The notes below the pieces were generated by a model. That model was given only the letters and a program-made list of their open reading frames with translations. It did not search any database and was not told the origin of the DNA. The position numbers and the translations under genes were made by a program. From Glycomyces amatae (GTDB lineage: Bacteria > Actinomycetota > Actinomycetes > Mycobacteriales > Micromonosporaceae): a stretch of DNA of 64,000 nucleotides. Numbering within the stretch: the first letter of the stretch is position 1; every line of letters starts with the position of its first letter. Location: assembly GCF_020991375.1 (NCBI RefSeq), contig NZ_JAJLQZ010000008.1:124001-188000 (forward strand), given 5' to 3'. Below are positions 1 to 11,000 of this stretch, piece after piece.

Positions 1-1
1 G

Positions 2-58
2 GCGCAGACCGAAGGCCGTGAAGTCATCGCGTCCCTCGCAGCGCTGCTGGACGCGTGA
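2..58 (+). CDS. C-terminal end of an unidentified protein (partial)
   Basis: An open frame enters from the left edge and stops at TGA (56-58). The 18 visible residues read AQTEGREVIASLAALLDA, probably a terminal helix. This is too little to identify a family; a MarR-like or other helical C-terminus is possible but unsupported. It is convergent with the malic enzyme gene. A small GC hairpin (66-71 pairing with 76-81) follows the stop and could help termination. Confidence 0.45.
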   Translation, partial: AQTEGREVIASLAALLDA

Positions 59-126
59 GCGGAGCGGCGGGAAGGCCCGCCGGACCGCAGATCCGTAGGA
101 GCCGCGATCCGGCGTCGGGCGTCCGG

Positions 127-1290
<1,164 letters not shown>

Positions 1291-1387
1291 TGCTTCGATG
1301 GTGATCGCCGACTCTGCGAACGCGGAACGGATGGTTCCACCGGAGATGTGAGTGGCTGGATTCAAAGACTGGGGATTGCCCAGGCGG

Positions 1388-3343
1388 TCATCGTAGCTCA
1401 GCGGTGACCGCCGTCCGGACGGCGGCGGCCGTCCAGGCGGCGCATTTCGCGGACTCGTCGTCCTCGCCCAACGCTTTGGACAGTTGGACGAAATCGTTTG
1501 CGGCCCTTTGGAGGCCGACGCGCTGGAGTTCGGCCGCGGCGGCTTCGACGCGGGCGCGGGAGGGCTCGCGGGAGCGGCGCAGCCCTTGGTGCGCGAGGTC
1601 GGCGCAGGCGGTGATCGCGCCGTCGATCGCGGCCGAGACGGGGTCGCTCGCGGGGCCGTCGCCGCCCGCGGCGAGCTCGCCGGCGTCGTCGCCGGGGGCG
1701 AGGTCGGGGACGACGGGGCCCTCGGCGGTGAGGATCGCGGTGGGCTCGACGATGAGCTCCCCGCGATGGCGGTGGAGGTGCCCGGCGACGGCGAGCGGGC
1801 GGTCCGCGAGGGCCCGCTCGGCGGCCTCGAGGGCGCCGGGGGCGGCCGCGCGGTGCTCGATGCGCAGGCGGGCGGTGCCGCCGCCGGGCGCGGTGACGAT
1901 CGCCTCGAGGCGCTGCGAGGCGGGGTCGTAGCCGAGGAGTTCGCAGGACTCGACGGCGATGACGCGCAGGGACTCGGCGGCGACGCGGGGCCGCACCAGC
2001 GAGGGCGGCCGGTCGGCGAGTTCGGCGGCGAGCGCGTCGAGGTCGGTGGCGCGCAGGGAGGCCGGGAGGTCGTTCCAGGCCAGGCCGAGCGGGAGCACCT
2101 GGGTCTTGGCGAGGCGGCCGGTGCCGAGCTTGAGGGCGCGGGCGGCGGTGCGGGTGGCGGCCTCGGTGACGGTGTTGCCGCCGGCCAGGGCGCCGATCTT
2201 GCACCCGGCGAGGCGGCGCCCGGCGAGTTCGGCGCCGGTGAGGGCCTCGCCCTCGGGGAGGGGCCAGTCGCGCTGGATGGCGAGGACCATGCCGGTCTCG
2301 GGCTGGGCGAAGTAGAGCTCGAGGGTGCGGCGGTCGCCGTCGGTGCCGATGCGGGCGCCGAGGCCGGTGAGGCGGACGAGGGTCAGGGGGGTGGCGTCGG
2401 CCTCCTCGCTGCCGAGGACCTGGGCGGCGGGGGCGCCGCCGGGGTGGGCGGCGGCGCGGGCGCGGGCGGGGATCTCGGTGAGGAGGGCCGCGAGGCGCTG
2501 GGGGTCGTAGGCGGCCGAGCGGTCCTCGTAGCGCTGGAGCTGGTCGATGAGGTCGCCCATGGCGCCGGCGGGCCAGTGGGCGCGGCGGCGGGCGAGGGCC
2601 TTGGCCTCGCGCTGGAGGGCGGCGCGCAGGACGGCGTCGGCGCCGTCCGCGCCGTCGAGGAGGACCTGCTCGGTGAGGCGCAGGGCTTCGGCGAGGCCCG
2701 CTTCGGAGTCGGCGCCGCCGACGCTGACGGTGGGCGACTGGTCGGCCTCGCCTTCGCGGAAGGCCCAGACGGCGAGGACGATGGCGGCGGCGCGGGCGGG
2801 CCCGGTGGCGTCGGTGTGGACGTAGCCGAGGCCCGGGACGAGGAAGCTCACGGTGGCGGCGGGGAGTTCGGCGACGGCGGGCCGGTCGGGCCCGGGCCAG
2901 GTGAGGCGGGCGGTGTAGCCGGCGCGGCGGGTCTGCTCGGCGGCCTTGAGGGCGTGGGGGCCGAGGACGTCGCGGAGCTGGTCGTCGGTGATCGCGGCGG
3001 GGGTGGCGGCGGCCTCGGGTTCGGGAGGGGCGCTCTCGGTCTCGGCCGCTTCGGTGCCGGCGGGCTCGGCGGCCTGCCGCTGGTAGGCGAGGACGGCGCC
3101 GACGCGGTGGCGGCACTTGCCGGGGGCCCCGCAGGTGCAGGTGGCGGTGTCGAGGCCGCCGGAGGCGGGCAGGACGGCGGTGGCGCCGTCGGGGAAGACC
3201 GCGGTGAGGGCGCCGTCGCCGTCGAGTTCGAGCACCGGGGCGGTGCCGGCGTCGAGGTCCTTGGCGGCGCGTTTGACCAGGCCCCGGTTGGCGAGTGCCG
3301 CGAGGGCGTCGGCGGTGAGCGCGAGGAGGTCACTTCTGGACAC
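1388..3343 (-). CDS. SWIM zinc-finger protein (YehQ-like), last gene of the MoxR/VWA cluster
   Basis: The SWIM motif CxCx5CxH (CTCGAPGKCRH) has its ligands at about C69, C71, C77 and H79, counted from the start chosen here. SWIM domains bind zinc and usually mediate DNA or protein contacts. The remaining ~570 residues are Ala/Arg/Glu-rich and I recognise no further domain. The open frame extends to 3442, but a GTG at 3343 is preceded by GGAAGGAG about 7 nt upstream, whereas the extra N-terminal stretch is low-complexity Pro/Ala. It follows the VWA gene after 162 nt. In E. coli the SWIM protein YehQ sits beside a MoxR ATPase (YehL), a DUF5682 protein (YehM) and a VWA protein (YehP), the same set as here. 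A substrate-recognition or nucleic-acid-binding subunit is an inference. Confidence 0.8.
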   Translation of the reverse strand: MSRSDLLALTADALAALANRGLVKRAAKDLDAGTAPVLELDGDGALTAVFPDGATAVLPASGGLDTATCTCGAPGKCRHRVGAVLAYQRQAAEPAGTEAAETESAPPEPEAAATPAAITDDQLRDVLGPHALKAAEQTRRAGYTARLTWPGPDRPAVAELPAATVSFLVPGLGYVHTDATGPARAAAIVLAVWAFREGEADQSPTVSVGGADSEAGLAEALRLTEQVLLDGADGADAVLRAALQREAKALARRRAHWPAGAMGDLIDQLQRYEDRSAAYDPQRLAALLTEIPARARAAAHPGGAPAAQVLGSEEADATPLTLVRLTGLGARIGTDGDRRTLELYFAQPETGMVLAIQRDWPLPEGEALTGAELAGRRLAGCKIGALAGGNTVTEAATRTAARALKLGTGRLAKTQVLPLGLAWNDLPASLRATDLDALAAELADRPPSLVRPRVAAESLRVIAVESCELLGYDPASQRLEAIVTAPGGGTARLRIEHRAAAPGALEAAERALADRPLAVAGHLHRHRGELIVEPTAILTAEGPVVPDLAPGDDAGELAAGGDGPASDPVSAAIDGAITACADLAHQGLRRSREPSRARVEAAAAELQRVGLQRAANDFVQLSKALGEDDESAKCAAWTAAAVRTAVTAELR

Positions 3344-3505
3344 GGCGGGGGCTCCTTCCGGGGAGGCTGCGGTGTCGGGCGAGGGGCCGGCGGTCGCGGA
3401 GCCCTCGCGGCGCGGAGCGGGTGCGGGGGGACTGCGCCGCACGGCGGCGGGCGGACGGGCGCGGCGCGGTCGCGCAGCCGGGCGGGACGGGGCCGGGTTC
3501 GCCGT

Positions 3506-4642
3506 TCACGTGCCGAGCCTTTCGGCCACGAACTCGACCAGGTGGGAGGGGGTCATGGCGCCGATGTGGGCGCCGACGGCGGCCATGCGCCCGGCGAGTT
3601 CGCGGTCGTAGTTGGGGTTGGCGTCCTCGTCGAGGGCGGCGAGGCCGAGGAACTGGGTGCCCTGCTGGCACAGCTGCTTGGTGGTGTGGACGAGCCGGGA
3701 GGGGTTGCCCCCCTCGTAGAAGTCGGTGATGAGGGCGACGATCGAGCGGCGCGGGTTCTCGATGAGCCCGGCGGCGTAGTCGACGGCGCGGGAGATGTCG
3801 GTGCCGCCGCCGAGCTGGACCTTCATGAGCAGTTCGACGGGGTCGTCCACTTCGGAGGTGAGGTCGACGACGGCGGTGTCGAAGGCGACCAGGTGGGTCT
3901 TCAGGCCCGGGAGGGCGTAGAGGCAGGCGGCGGTGACGGCCGAGTGGATCACCGAGCCGGCCATCGAGCCGGACTGGTCGACCACCAGGATCATCTGCCA
4001 CTGCTCCAGGCGCTTGGAGGTGCGCGAGTGGAAGTGGGGGCGCTCGATGGCGACGCGCCGCTCCTCGGGCCGGTAGTGCTTGAGGTTGGCCTGAAGGGTG
4101 CGCTTGAGGTCGAAGTCGCGGGCGCGGCGGTGCCGGCTGGGGCGGCGGTTGCGGCTGCCGGTGAAGACGGTGCGGACCTGGACCGAGAGCTTCTCGACGA
4201 GTTGACGCACCACCTCCTCGATGATGCGGCGGGCGGCCTCGAGGACCTGCGGGTTCATCAGGTGCTTGGTGCGCAGGACCGCTTTGAGCAGGGCCGGGTT
4301 GGGTTCGATGCGGGCGAGCACCTCGGGGTCGGTGAGGACGTCGTGGATCTCGTAGCGCTCCACGGCGTCGCGTTCGAGCCGCTCGATCGTCTCCTTCGGG
4401 AAGAGCCGGTGGACGGCGTCGAGCCAGTCCACGGTGGTGAGGATCGAGGGCTCGTCGCCCGCGCCGCGCTCGCCCGAGCGCGCGCCGCCGCGGCGGACGT
4501 CGCGCTTGCCGAGGTCGTCGTCGCGGCCGTAGAGCCAGTCGAGGGCGGCGTCGCGCCCGGCGTTCTCCTCGCCGAGGCCGCCGGTGGCGCCTTCGGCGGC
4601 GGGCCCGAGGATGAGCCGCCAGCGTTCGAGTTCAGCGCCCAT
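3506..4642 (-). CDS. VWA (CoxE-like) domain protein, YehP-like
   Basis: A 378-residue cytoplasmic protein with an N-terminal helical region and a C-terminal von Willebrand A domain. The metal-ion-dependent adhesion site is complete: DQSGSM at about residue 222, the Thr in GGGTDISRA, and the Asp in LITDFYEGG. No signal peptide or membrane segment is visible. VWA proteins of this type work with MoxR AAA+ ATPases, as in CoxE/CoxD, NorD/NorQ and RavA/ViaA, where the pair remodels or inserts metal into a client protein. The start overlaps the end of the DUF5682 gene by 11 nt, implying translational coupling. The MoxR gene lies one gene further upstream. The client is unknown; the DUF4132 proteins are obvious candidates. 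Confidence 0.88.
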   Translation of the reverse strand: MGAELERWRLILGPAAEGATGGLGEENAGRDAALDWLYGRDDDLGKRDVRRGGARSGERGAGDEPSILTTVDWLDAVHRLFPKETIERLERDAVERYEIHDVLTDPEVLARIEPNPALLKAVLRTKHLMNPQVLEAARRIIEEVVRQLVEKLSVQVRTVFTGSRNRRPSRHRRARDFDLKRTLQANLKHYRPEERRVAIERPHFHSRTSKRLEQWQMILVVDQSGSMAGSVIHSAVTAACLYALPGLKTHLVAFDTAVVDLTSEVDDPVELLMKVQLGGGTDISRAVDYAAGLIENPRRSIVALITDFYEGGNPSRLVHTTKQLCQQGTQFLGLAALDEDANPNYDRELAGRMAAVGAHIGAMTPSHLVEFVAERLGT

Positions 4643-6923
4643 CGGGACTCCGCTCGGTCAGTGGGGACGGGAAGAGGAGGCCCTCGCGCGCGAGGACGTC
4701 CTCGACGCGGGCATCGAGGGCCATGGAGGCGGCGACCGTGAGGGGGTCGACCGCGAGGCGCGCGGTCAGGCCGCGGGCGTCGCCGCCGCCGCGCAGCGCC
4801 ACGACGCGCTGGGCGATGAGGCCCCGCTCGCGCGGGGGGAACATCGCGAACGCCTGCCGCAGGGCGGGCAGGGCGATGAAGAACTCGGCGTCGGAGAGGT
4901 CGGCGACGAGGTCGTCGACGGCGCCGATGACGCCCTCCTCCTCGGCGATGACCTCTTCGCGGGCGAGGGAGAAGAGCCCGGCGAGCCAGTCGCCGAGCTG
5001 CTCGGGACCGGACGCGCCCTCGGCGGCCGCGCCGGCGTCGGCGGGGGCGCCGAGGGCCCAGGCGAGGCCCAGGGCGGCGCCGCGCAGGTCCGGCGGGGCC
5101 TGCGGGTCGACCGCGATCCGGTCGGCCGCGCGGGTCACCGTCGTGGAGGCGGGCGCCAGGCCGGGGGCGTGCCGGACGGCGTCGCGCAGGGCGCACAGGG
5201 CCTGGAGGCGGCCGAGGTCGGCCGGTCCGGGCGGGGCGTGGAGGCCTTCGACGAGCCACAGGACGCGGTCGCATCCGGCCGCGACGACGGCGGTGTACAG
5301 GTCGCTTCCGGCGGTGCCGAACAGGTGGTCGTGGCGCCACAGCGCCAGGGCGACCGCGAGGGCCCGGCCGACGGCGGCGACGTCGCCCGAGTCGGCGACG
5401 GCCGCTTCGACGGCCTGGCCGAGCCGGTCGGTGAGGCGGGCGCGGCCGCACAGGGCCGCGTCGAAGAGGAGGGCGGCCAGGGAGTCCAGGGCGCCGTCGC
5501 GGTCGGCGCGCTGCTCGAGCACGGTCTGGGCGGCGTCGCCGAGGGTCGCGCCGAGCGCGCCGGCCTCGATGAGGGCCGGGAGGCGGTCCTCGTGCGGCTG
5601 GAGGGTCCAGTGCTCCTCGGCGGTGACGTCGGCGCCCGCGGTGGGTCCGGCGCCGCGGCGCACGCCCGGGATGCTCAGCAGGCGCAGGCAGTGGAGGACG
5701 CGGCTGCGGGCGAGGTCCTTCGGCTTGGTCAGGTCGAGGGCGAGGGCGCCGTGCTCGTCGAGGCCGAGGCGTTCGATCTCGGCTTCGGCGTCGGCCACGA
5801 GCGGCGGGGCGGGCGTGTCGGGGTGGAGGCGGCCGACGCGCTCGCCGGTGAGGGCGGCGGTCATCTCGACCACGACCGGATGCGTTCCGGCCGTGAGGGT
5901 GCCGCGGCGGGTCCACGGCAGCGGCTGCTCGAGGTCGTCGCTGATGAGGGCGCTGGCGAGGCCGTCGAGGAGGTCGGTGCGGCCGGGACGGGCGTGGCCG
6001 CGCAGGCGGGCGAGGCCGTCGGTGAGGCTGCGGGCGCCGATGAGGTCCGAGGTGGAGACGTGGAGTCCCTTGCGGCGCAGGCGGGAGGTGATGCGCTCGA
6101 TGAGCGCGCCCGCCGCGGCGTCGGGGCCGTCCTCCCAGAGCCGCTGGTAGTACTCGGGCGAGGGCATCCCGGACTGGTAGCCGGCGAACGAGTCGAGCCG
6201 CCGGAACGAGTAGGGCACGAGGAACCCGCCGGTCTCGGTGTCCTCGGCCGGGAGCGGCACCTCGGGCCGCGCGTCGTCGCCGGATTCGGCGAGGCGGCGC
6301 AGCGCGGGGGCGTGGAAGCCGCCGCAGACGACCAGGACCGGGCCGTCGGTCTCGGCGAGCGCGGCCCGGATCCACTGGGCCATGTAGGCCTCGCGGGCGG
6401 TGTCCGACTCGCTGGCCTCGGACTCGCCGCGCACCAGGTCGAAGTACTCGTCGAGGCGTTCGGGGAGTCCCTCGGGGTCGGCGATCTCGACGAGGTGGTC
6501 CCAGAGGGCGTCGGTGTTGTCGACGGCGAAGGCGGCGCAGAGCCGCTCGGCGGCCTCGGCGTAGCGGCGCTCGGCGTCGGAGTAGCGGTTCTCGATGCCT
6601 TCGAAGGAGCGGTGCCAGGCGGGGAAGTCGATGAAGCGGACGTCGGCTCCCGCTTTGCGGCCCTCGCTGAGGGCGATCCACTCGGGCGAGTAGTCGCACA
6701 GCGGGGTCCACGAGCGCCGGACGGCGAGGTCGGCGCTGGCGTAGGAGTAGATCGCGACAGGCAGCTCGTGCTCGAGCGCGAGTTCGCCGAGCCGGTCGTT
6801 GAAGTCCGCGGGGCCCTCGATGAGGACCGCGGCGGGCTTCAGGCGCTCGATCCGGTCGGCGACGAGGCGGGCGCAGGCGGGCGAGTGGTGCCGCACGCCC
6901 TGGACGTGGAGGCGCTCGATCAT
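4632..6923 (-). CDS. DUF5682 family protein (YehM-like)
   Basis: A 763-residue protein starting at ATG 6923 (MIERLHVQGVRHHSPACARL). The opening GVRHHSP followed by VLIEGPADF resembles the conserved His and Glu motifs of the TraB/EreA/ChaN-like fold; that relation is my inference. A second conserved-looking block is VCGGFHAPALRR. A much longer upstream open frame exists but is a high-GC artefact overlapping the DUF4132 gene. The start overlaps the MoxR stop (ATGA) and the end overlaps the VWA start, so the three are tightly coupled. E. coli YehM is the same family in the same context. No enzymatic activity is established for the family to my knowledge; a hydrolase or a MoxR/VWA-associated effector are both plausible. 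Confidence 0.85.
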   Translation of the reverse strand: MIERLHVQGVRHHSPACARLVADRIERLKPAAVLIEGPADFNDRLGELALEHELPVAIYSYASADLAVRRSWTPLCDYSPEWIALSEGRKAGADVRFIDFPAWHRSFEGIENRYSDAERRYAEAAERLCAAFAVDNTDALWDHLVEIADPEGLPERLDEYFDLVRGESEASESDTAREAYMAQWIRAALAETDGPVLVVCGGFHAPALRRLAESGDDARPEVPLPAEDTETGGFLVPYSFRRLDSFAGYQSGMPSPEYYQRLWEDGPDAAAGALIERITSRLRRKGLHVSTSDLIGARSLTDGLARLRGHARPGRTDLLDGLASALISDDLEQPLPWTRRGTLTAGTHPVVVEMTAALTGERVGRLHPDTPAPPLVADAEAEIERLGLDEHGALALDLTKPKDLARSRVLHCLRLLSIPGVRRGAGPTAGADVTAEEHWTLQPHEDRLPALIEAGALGATLGDAAQTVLEQRADRDGALDSLAALLFDAALCGRARLTDRLGQAVEAAVADSGDVAAVGRALAVALALWRHDHLFGTAGSDLYTAVVAAGCDRVLWLVEGLHAPPGPADLGRLQALCALRDAVRHAPGLAPASTTVTRAADRIAVDPQAPPDLRGAALGLAWALGAPADAGAAAEGASGPEQLGDWLAGLFSLAREEVIAEEEGVIGAVDDLVADLSDAEFFIALPALRQAFAMFPPRERGLIAQRVVALRGGGDARGLTARLAVDPLTVAASMALDARVEDVLAREGLLFPSPLTERSPDGR

Positions 6924-8008
6924 CCGGGCAGCAGGTTCCGGGCCTGGTAGAGCGACTGCCAGTGCGGGCCCTTGCGCTTGGGGGCCTTCTGCTCGAGGTA
7001 GCGGCGCAGGCGCGCGAGGTCCTCGGCGTTGTCCTTGGCGGCGGCGCCGGCCATGCAGTCGACGATGTCGCCGGCCTCGGCGTGGCCGCCGCGCAGGTAC
7101 CAGGCCTTGATGCCGACGGCGTGGGCGACCGAGACGGCCTCGGCGGTGGACATGACCGCCTGCGGGCGGCCGCTCCCCTGGTCGCCGGTGCGGAGGTCGC
7201 GGAAGACGCGGACGAGCACTTCGAGGACGTCGCGGGCGGGGGGCGCGGGGACGCCGGAGCGGGCGAGCGCGGCGGCGGCCTCGTTCTCGACGAGGTCGAG
7301 TTCGGTCTTGAAGTCGGCGATGGGGAAGACGGTCTCGAAGTTGAAGCGGCGCTTGAGGGCCGCGCTCATCTCGTTGACGCCGCGGTCGCGGGTGTTGGCG
7401 GTGGCGATGATGTTGAAGCCCTCGCGGGCGAAGACCATCGAGTCGCCGTCGAGCTCGGGGATGGCGAGCACGCGGTCGGACAGGGGCGAGAGCAGGGAGT
7501 CCTGGACCTCGAGGGGGCAGCGGGTGATCTCCTCGAAGCGGACGACGCGGCCCTCGGCCATGCCCTGGAGGAGGGGCGCGGGCACGAGCGCGCGCCGCGT
7601 GGGGCCCTCGGAGACGAGCAGGGAGTAGTTCCAGGAGTAGGCGATCTGGTCCTCGGTGGTGGAGGCGCCGCCCTGGATGGTGAGGGTGGAGTCGCCGGAG
7701 ACGGCGGCGGCGATGAGCTCGGACAGGAGCGACTTGGCGGTGCCGGGCTCGCCGACGAGCATGAGGCCGCGGCTGGTCGCCAGCGTCACGAGCGCGCGGT
7801 CGATGAGGGAGGGGTCGCCGACGAACTTCTTCGCGATGCCGCGGGAGTCGTCGCCGACGATGAAGGCGCGGGCGGCCTGGAGGCTGAGGGCCCAGCCGGG
7901 GGGCCGGGGGGCGTCGTCCTCGTCGGCGAGCTTGGCGAGCTCGTCGGCGTAGCGGCGCTCGGCGGGCGGGCGCTGGAGGCGCGGTTCGGGAGTGGCGGTG
8001 TCGTTCAT
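6920..8008 (-). CDS. MoxR-family AAA+ ATPase (YehL subfamily)
   Basis: A 362-residue AAA+ ATPase. The Walker A loop is GEPGTAKS (around residue 90), Walker B is VVRFEEI (around 155) and the sensor-1 region is IIATANTRDRGVNEM. MoxR proteins form hexameric rings that act as chaperones for metal-cofactor enzymes or for conflict and stress effectors, usually together with a VWA partner. Here the neighbours are DUF5682, VWA and SWIM proteins downstream (4-nt ATGA overlap with DUF5682) and a DUF4132 protein 9 nt upstream, matching the E. coli yehL neighbourhood. It is expected to be the motor of the cluster, acting in the cytoplasm. The specific client and output are unknown. Confidence 0.93.
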   Translation of the reverse strand: MNDTATPEPRLQRPPAERRYADELAKLADEDDAPRPPGWALSLQAARAFIVGDDSRGIAKKFVGDPSLIDRALVTLATSRGLMLVGEPGTAKSLLSELIAAAVSGDSTLTIQGGASTTEDQIAYSWNYSLLVSEGPTRRALVPAPLLQGMAEGRVVRFEEITRCPLEVQDSLLSPLSDRVLAIPELDGDSMVFAREGFNIIATANTRDRGVNEMSAALKRRFNFETVFPIADFKTELDLVENEAAAALARSGVPAPPARDVLEVLVRVFRDLRTGDQGSGRPQAVMSTAEAVSVAHAVGIKAWYLRGGHAEAGDIVDCMAGAAAKDNAEDLARLRRYLEQKAPKRKGPHWQSLYQARNLLPG

Positions 8009-8017
8009 GGCGGCTTT

Positions 8018-11000
8018 CTAGGTGAGGAGGCCGGTGGCGCGGGACAGCCCGGCCAGGATCTCGGAGACGGTGACGGGGTCGAGGGCGTCGCCGCGCAGGG
8101 CCGGGACGTCGCGGTGGCGGTTCTTGGTGGCGGAGAACCAGATCCCGAGGACGCGGTGGCGCCCTTGCGGATCGGGCTCGGGGTGGACGAAGGTGGGGTC
8201 GATCTCGACCAGCAGGCGGGCTCCGCCGGGCAGTTCGCGGTCGAACCGCCAGGCCCTGTACTCGGCGCCCTCGGGGCGGTACTCGCCCCAGGACAGCTGC
8301 TTCCAGGTCATGACCTCGCGCAGCCGCCCGAAGACGGCGGTGCGGCCGGTGAAGCGGTGGAGGATGCCGCTTTCGGCCTCCTCGCGGGTGAGGAGCAGTG
8401 CGGGGCGGGCGAGCTGGTCGAACGGTTGCAGGACTTCGTAGTCGGCGAAGACCTCGGTCCAGGGGGCGAGGCCGGGGCCGAGCAGCGCCGGGTGGGCGAG
8501 TCGGACCCGCGCGTCGGGGCCGAGGTCGAACGGCTTGTCGTCGACATCGGTGGGGCTGCCGTCCTCGGCGAGGCGGAAACCCTGCGGGCCGGTGCCGGTC
8601 TCGCCGAGCCATAGGAGGCGGCGGGCGAGCGAGCCGAGCACGGGGTGGGCGGCGAGGCGGGCGAACTCGTCCGGTTCCCAGACGCGGCCGGCGTGCATCG
8701 CGTCCTCGAGGCGGGCGCTCTGGAAGGCGATCTCGCCTGCGAGGTCCTTGGCGAGGCGCCGGTAGCGGGCGAGCGAGGCGGCGGCCTTCTCGGCGTCGTC
8801 GCGGACGCCGGGCTTGGGAGGCCTGGCGCGGGTCTTGCCCGTCGCGTCGGTGACGCTGAGGTTGAGCCGGTCGTCCACGTCGACGCGGAAGGAGCGCGGC
8901 CCGAAGTCGAGCGTCACGGCACGGTCGAGGCCGAGGGCCGGGGCGAACCGGTCCGCCAGTGTCTCGGGGGCGGTGCCGAGGCGGTCGGCGACGGCGGCGC
9001 ACCGGCGGGCGGCGGCCTCGCGCACCTGGGGACGCTTCGCGTTGCGGGACAGGCGGTAGAGCGGTGCGAACGCGTGCCGGGCGGGCAGCGCGGCGAGCGC
9101 TTCGAGTCCGGCGTCCGTCCACTCGGGGCGGCGGGCGTGCCAGCGGGGCGCGTGCTCCTCCAGGAGGCGGGCCGCGGCCGCGCCGCCGAAGCGCGCCAGC
9201 TGGCCGACGGTCCAGATGCCGTCGCCCGGGGTGCCCTCGCCGATCCACCGCTCCGCCAGGCCGAGTGAGAACCGCGCGAGGGAGGCGCGGTCGAGGTGTC
9301 CGGTGACGATCGCGACCCCGGGGTAGGGCACGCGCGGCGCCCACTGGGCGAGCACCTCGATCAGGTTGGTCAGGGCGGTGCCGGACAGCACCGCCGAGCG
9401 GTCCTTCAGCAGGACCGGCGGCAGCTGGCCGGTGTCGATCCAGTGCCACGAGCCGGGCGCGTTCAGCAGCGGCTGCGTGAGCTCGGGGTCGAGGAGCGCC
9501 TCGACCGCGGCGACCGCTTCGGGCCCGTGGGGTCGGACGGCGCGGAGCACGGCCTCGGTGCCGTGGCGCCAGGCGACGAGGCGCAGGCCGGCGCGGGCCG
9601 TGGTGCGCTGGTAGGCCTTGGGGCCGAAGGCGTGCGGGACGAGCAGGTGCGCGGCGTGGGGGCCGTGGCGGTCGAACCAGTCGAGCGCGGGGCCGCCTCC
9701 GTCCTTGAGGCGCACGAGCCAGTGGGCCGCGATCGCGGCGGCGGTGCCGCTGCGGATGGGAGTGAGGGCGCGGCCGGCCCACGGGGAGCGGCGGATCGAC
9801 TCGGCCACGTCGTCGGCGACGGCGGGGCCTTTGCGGGCGAGCTGGGCCAGGCCGCTGTCGCGGGCGTTGAAGCCGTCGAGGTAGGGCGTGTAGGCGTCGT
9901 CGTCGCCCCAGTACGCGTCGTCCCACTCGACGAGGTCCGGTTCCGTCGCCAGCGCCTGCTCGTACTCCCCCGCCCGTCCCACGATCACCGGGGCGGGGCT
10001 GGTGAGGCCCTCGATGTGGCGGGGGGCCTTGGTCTTGGGGCGGCCGTTCCACGGCGGGGAGACGAGGAGGCCGGGGAGCCGGCCGGGTTCGGCCTCGGGC
10101 AGCGCGGTCTCGGCGGTGAGCGCGTCGAGGGCGGCGCGCTCGGCGTCGGTGAGGCCGGGGGCGGCCGCGCACGCGGGGGTCGCGGTGACGAGGGCGGCCA
10201 GGCGGGTGCGCTCGAGGGGGGCGGCGGTGGCGGCGCGCGCGGCGGTGAGGCGGGCGGCGCGGTCCGGGAAGCGTGCGGCGGCGGCGGTCGCGGCCGCGGC
10301 GGCGCGGGGGTCGGCGCCGCGGTCGAGCAGGAGCGTCATCGCCTCGTCGGTGGGCAGCAGGGCGGCGCCGTTGTAGAGCTCGGCGCGGTCGGCGGCGTTG
10401 ACGGCCTTGTAGCCGAGGGTCTTGACGATGACGGGCAGGAGGTCGGGGCCGAGGCCCGCGACGGCTTCGGCCACGGCTTCGCGCGAGACGTAGTAGGGCT
10501 CGAAGGCTTGGCGGCGCAGGAGTCTCAGGTGCTCGGAGCCGTTGACGAGGGACCAGGTGAGGCGTTCGCCGAGCCTGCTCTCACGGGAGAGGACGCGTTC
10601 GGCGAGGACTTCGGCGGCCCAGTCGGCGCGGTCGGGCACCAGGAGCGAGGCGGCGAGCCGCTTGACGGGCGTGTCGCGGTGCTCGGCGACGCGGGCGCAG
10701 ATGCGGGCGTGCTCGGCGTCGTCGACGGCGGCGACCAGGGTGCGGGCGGCGGCGAGCGGGCCGTCGTCGGGCGCCCACACGTGGAGCTTGTTCGGGAGGT
10801 TCTCGGGGGCGACGGGCCGGACGAAGCAGCCGCCCTGGTGGTGCGCGGTGACGGTCGCCGCGAGGTCTTCGACGGCGGCGGCGACGGCGAAGGCCGGGCC
10901 GTGGTGCGCGGTCCAGGCGTCGAGGTGCTCGCGGACCGCGGCCTGCGCGTCGAGGCCGCGGGGGTGGTCGTCCCGGCGCCGGTGCATGCCCCTCATGGTG

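Noticed and set aside
1484..4741. 1,085-codon open frame on the plus strand opposite the SWIM and VWA genes
   Set aside because: Gly/Glu/Ala/Asp-rich translation without domains; antisense shadow typical of high-GC coding DNA. The minus strand encodes clear SWIM and VWA motifs.
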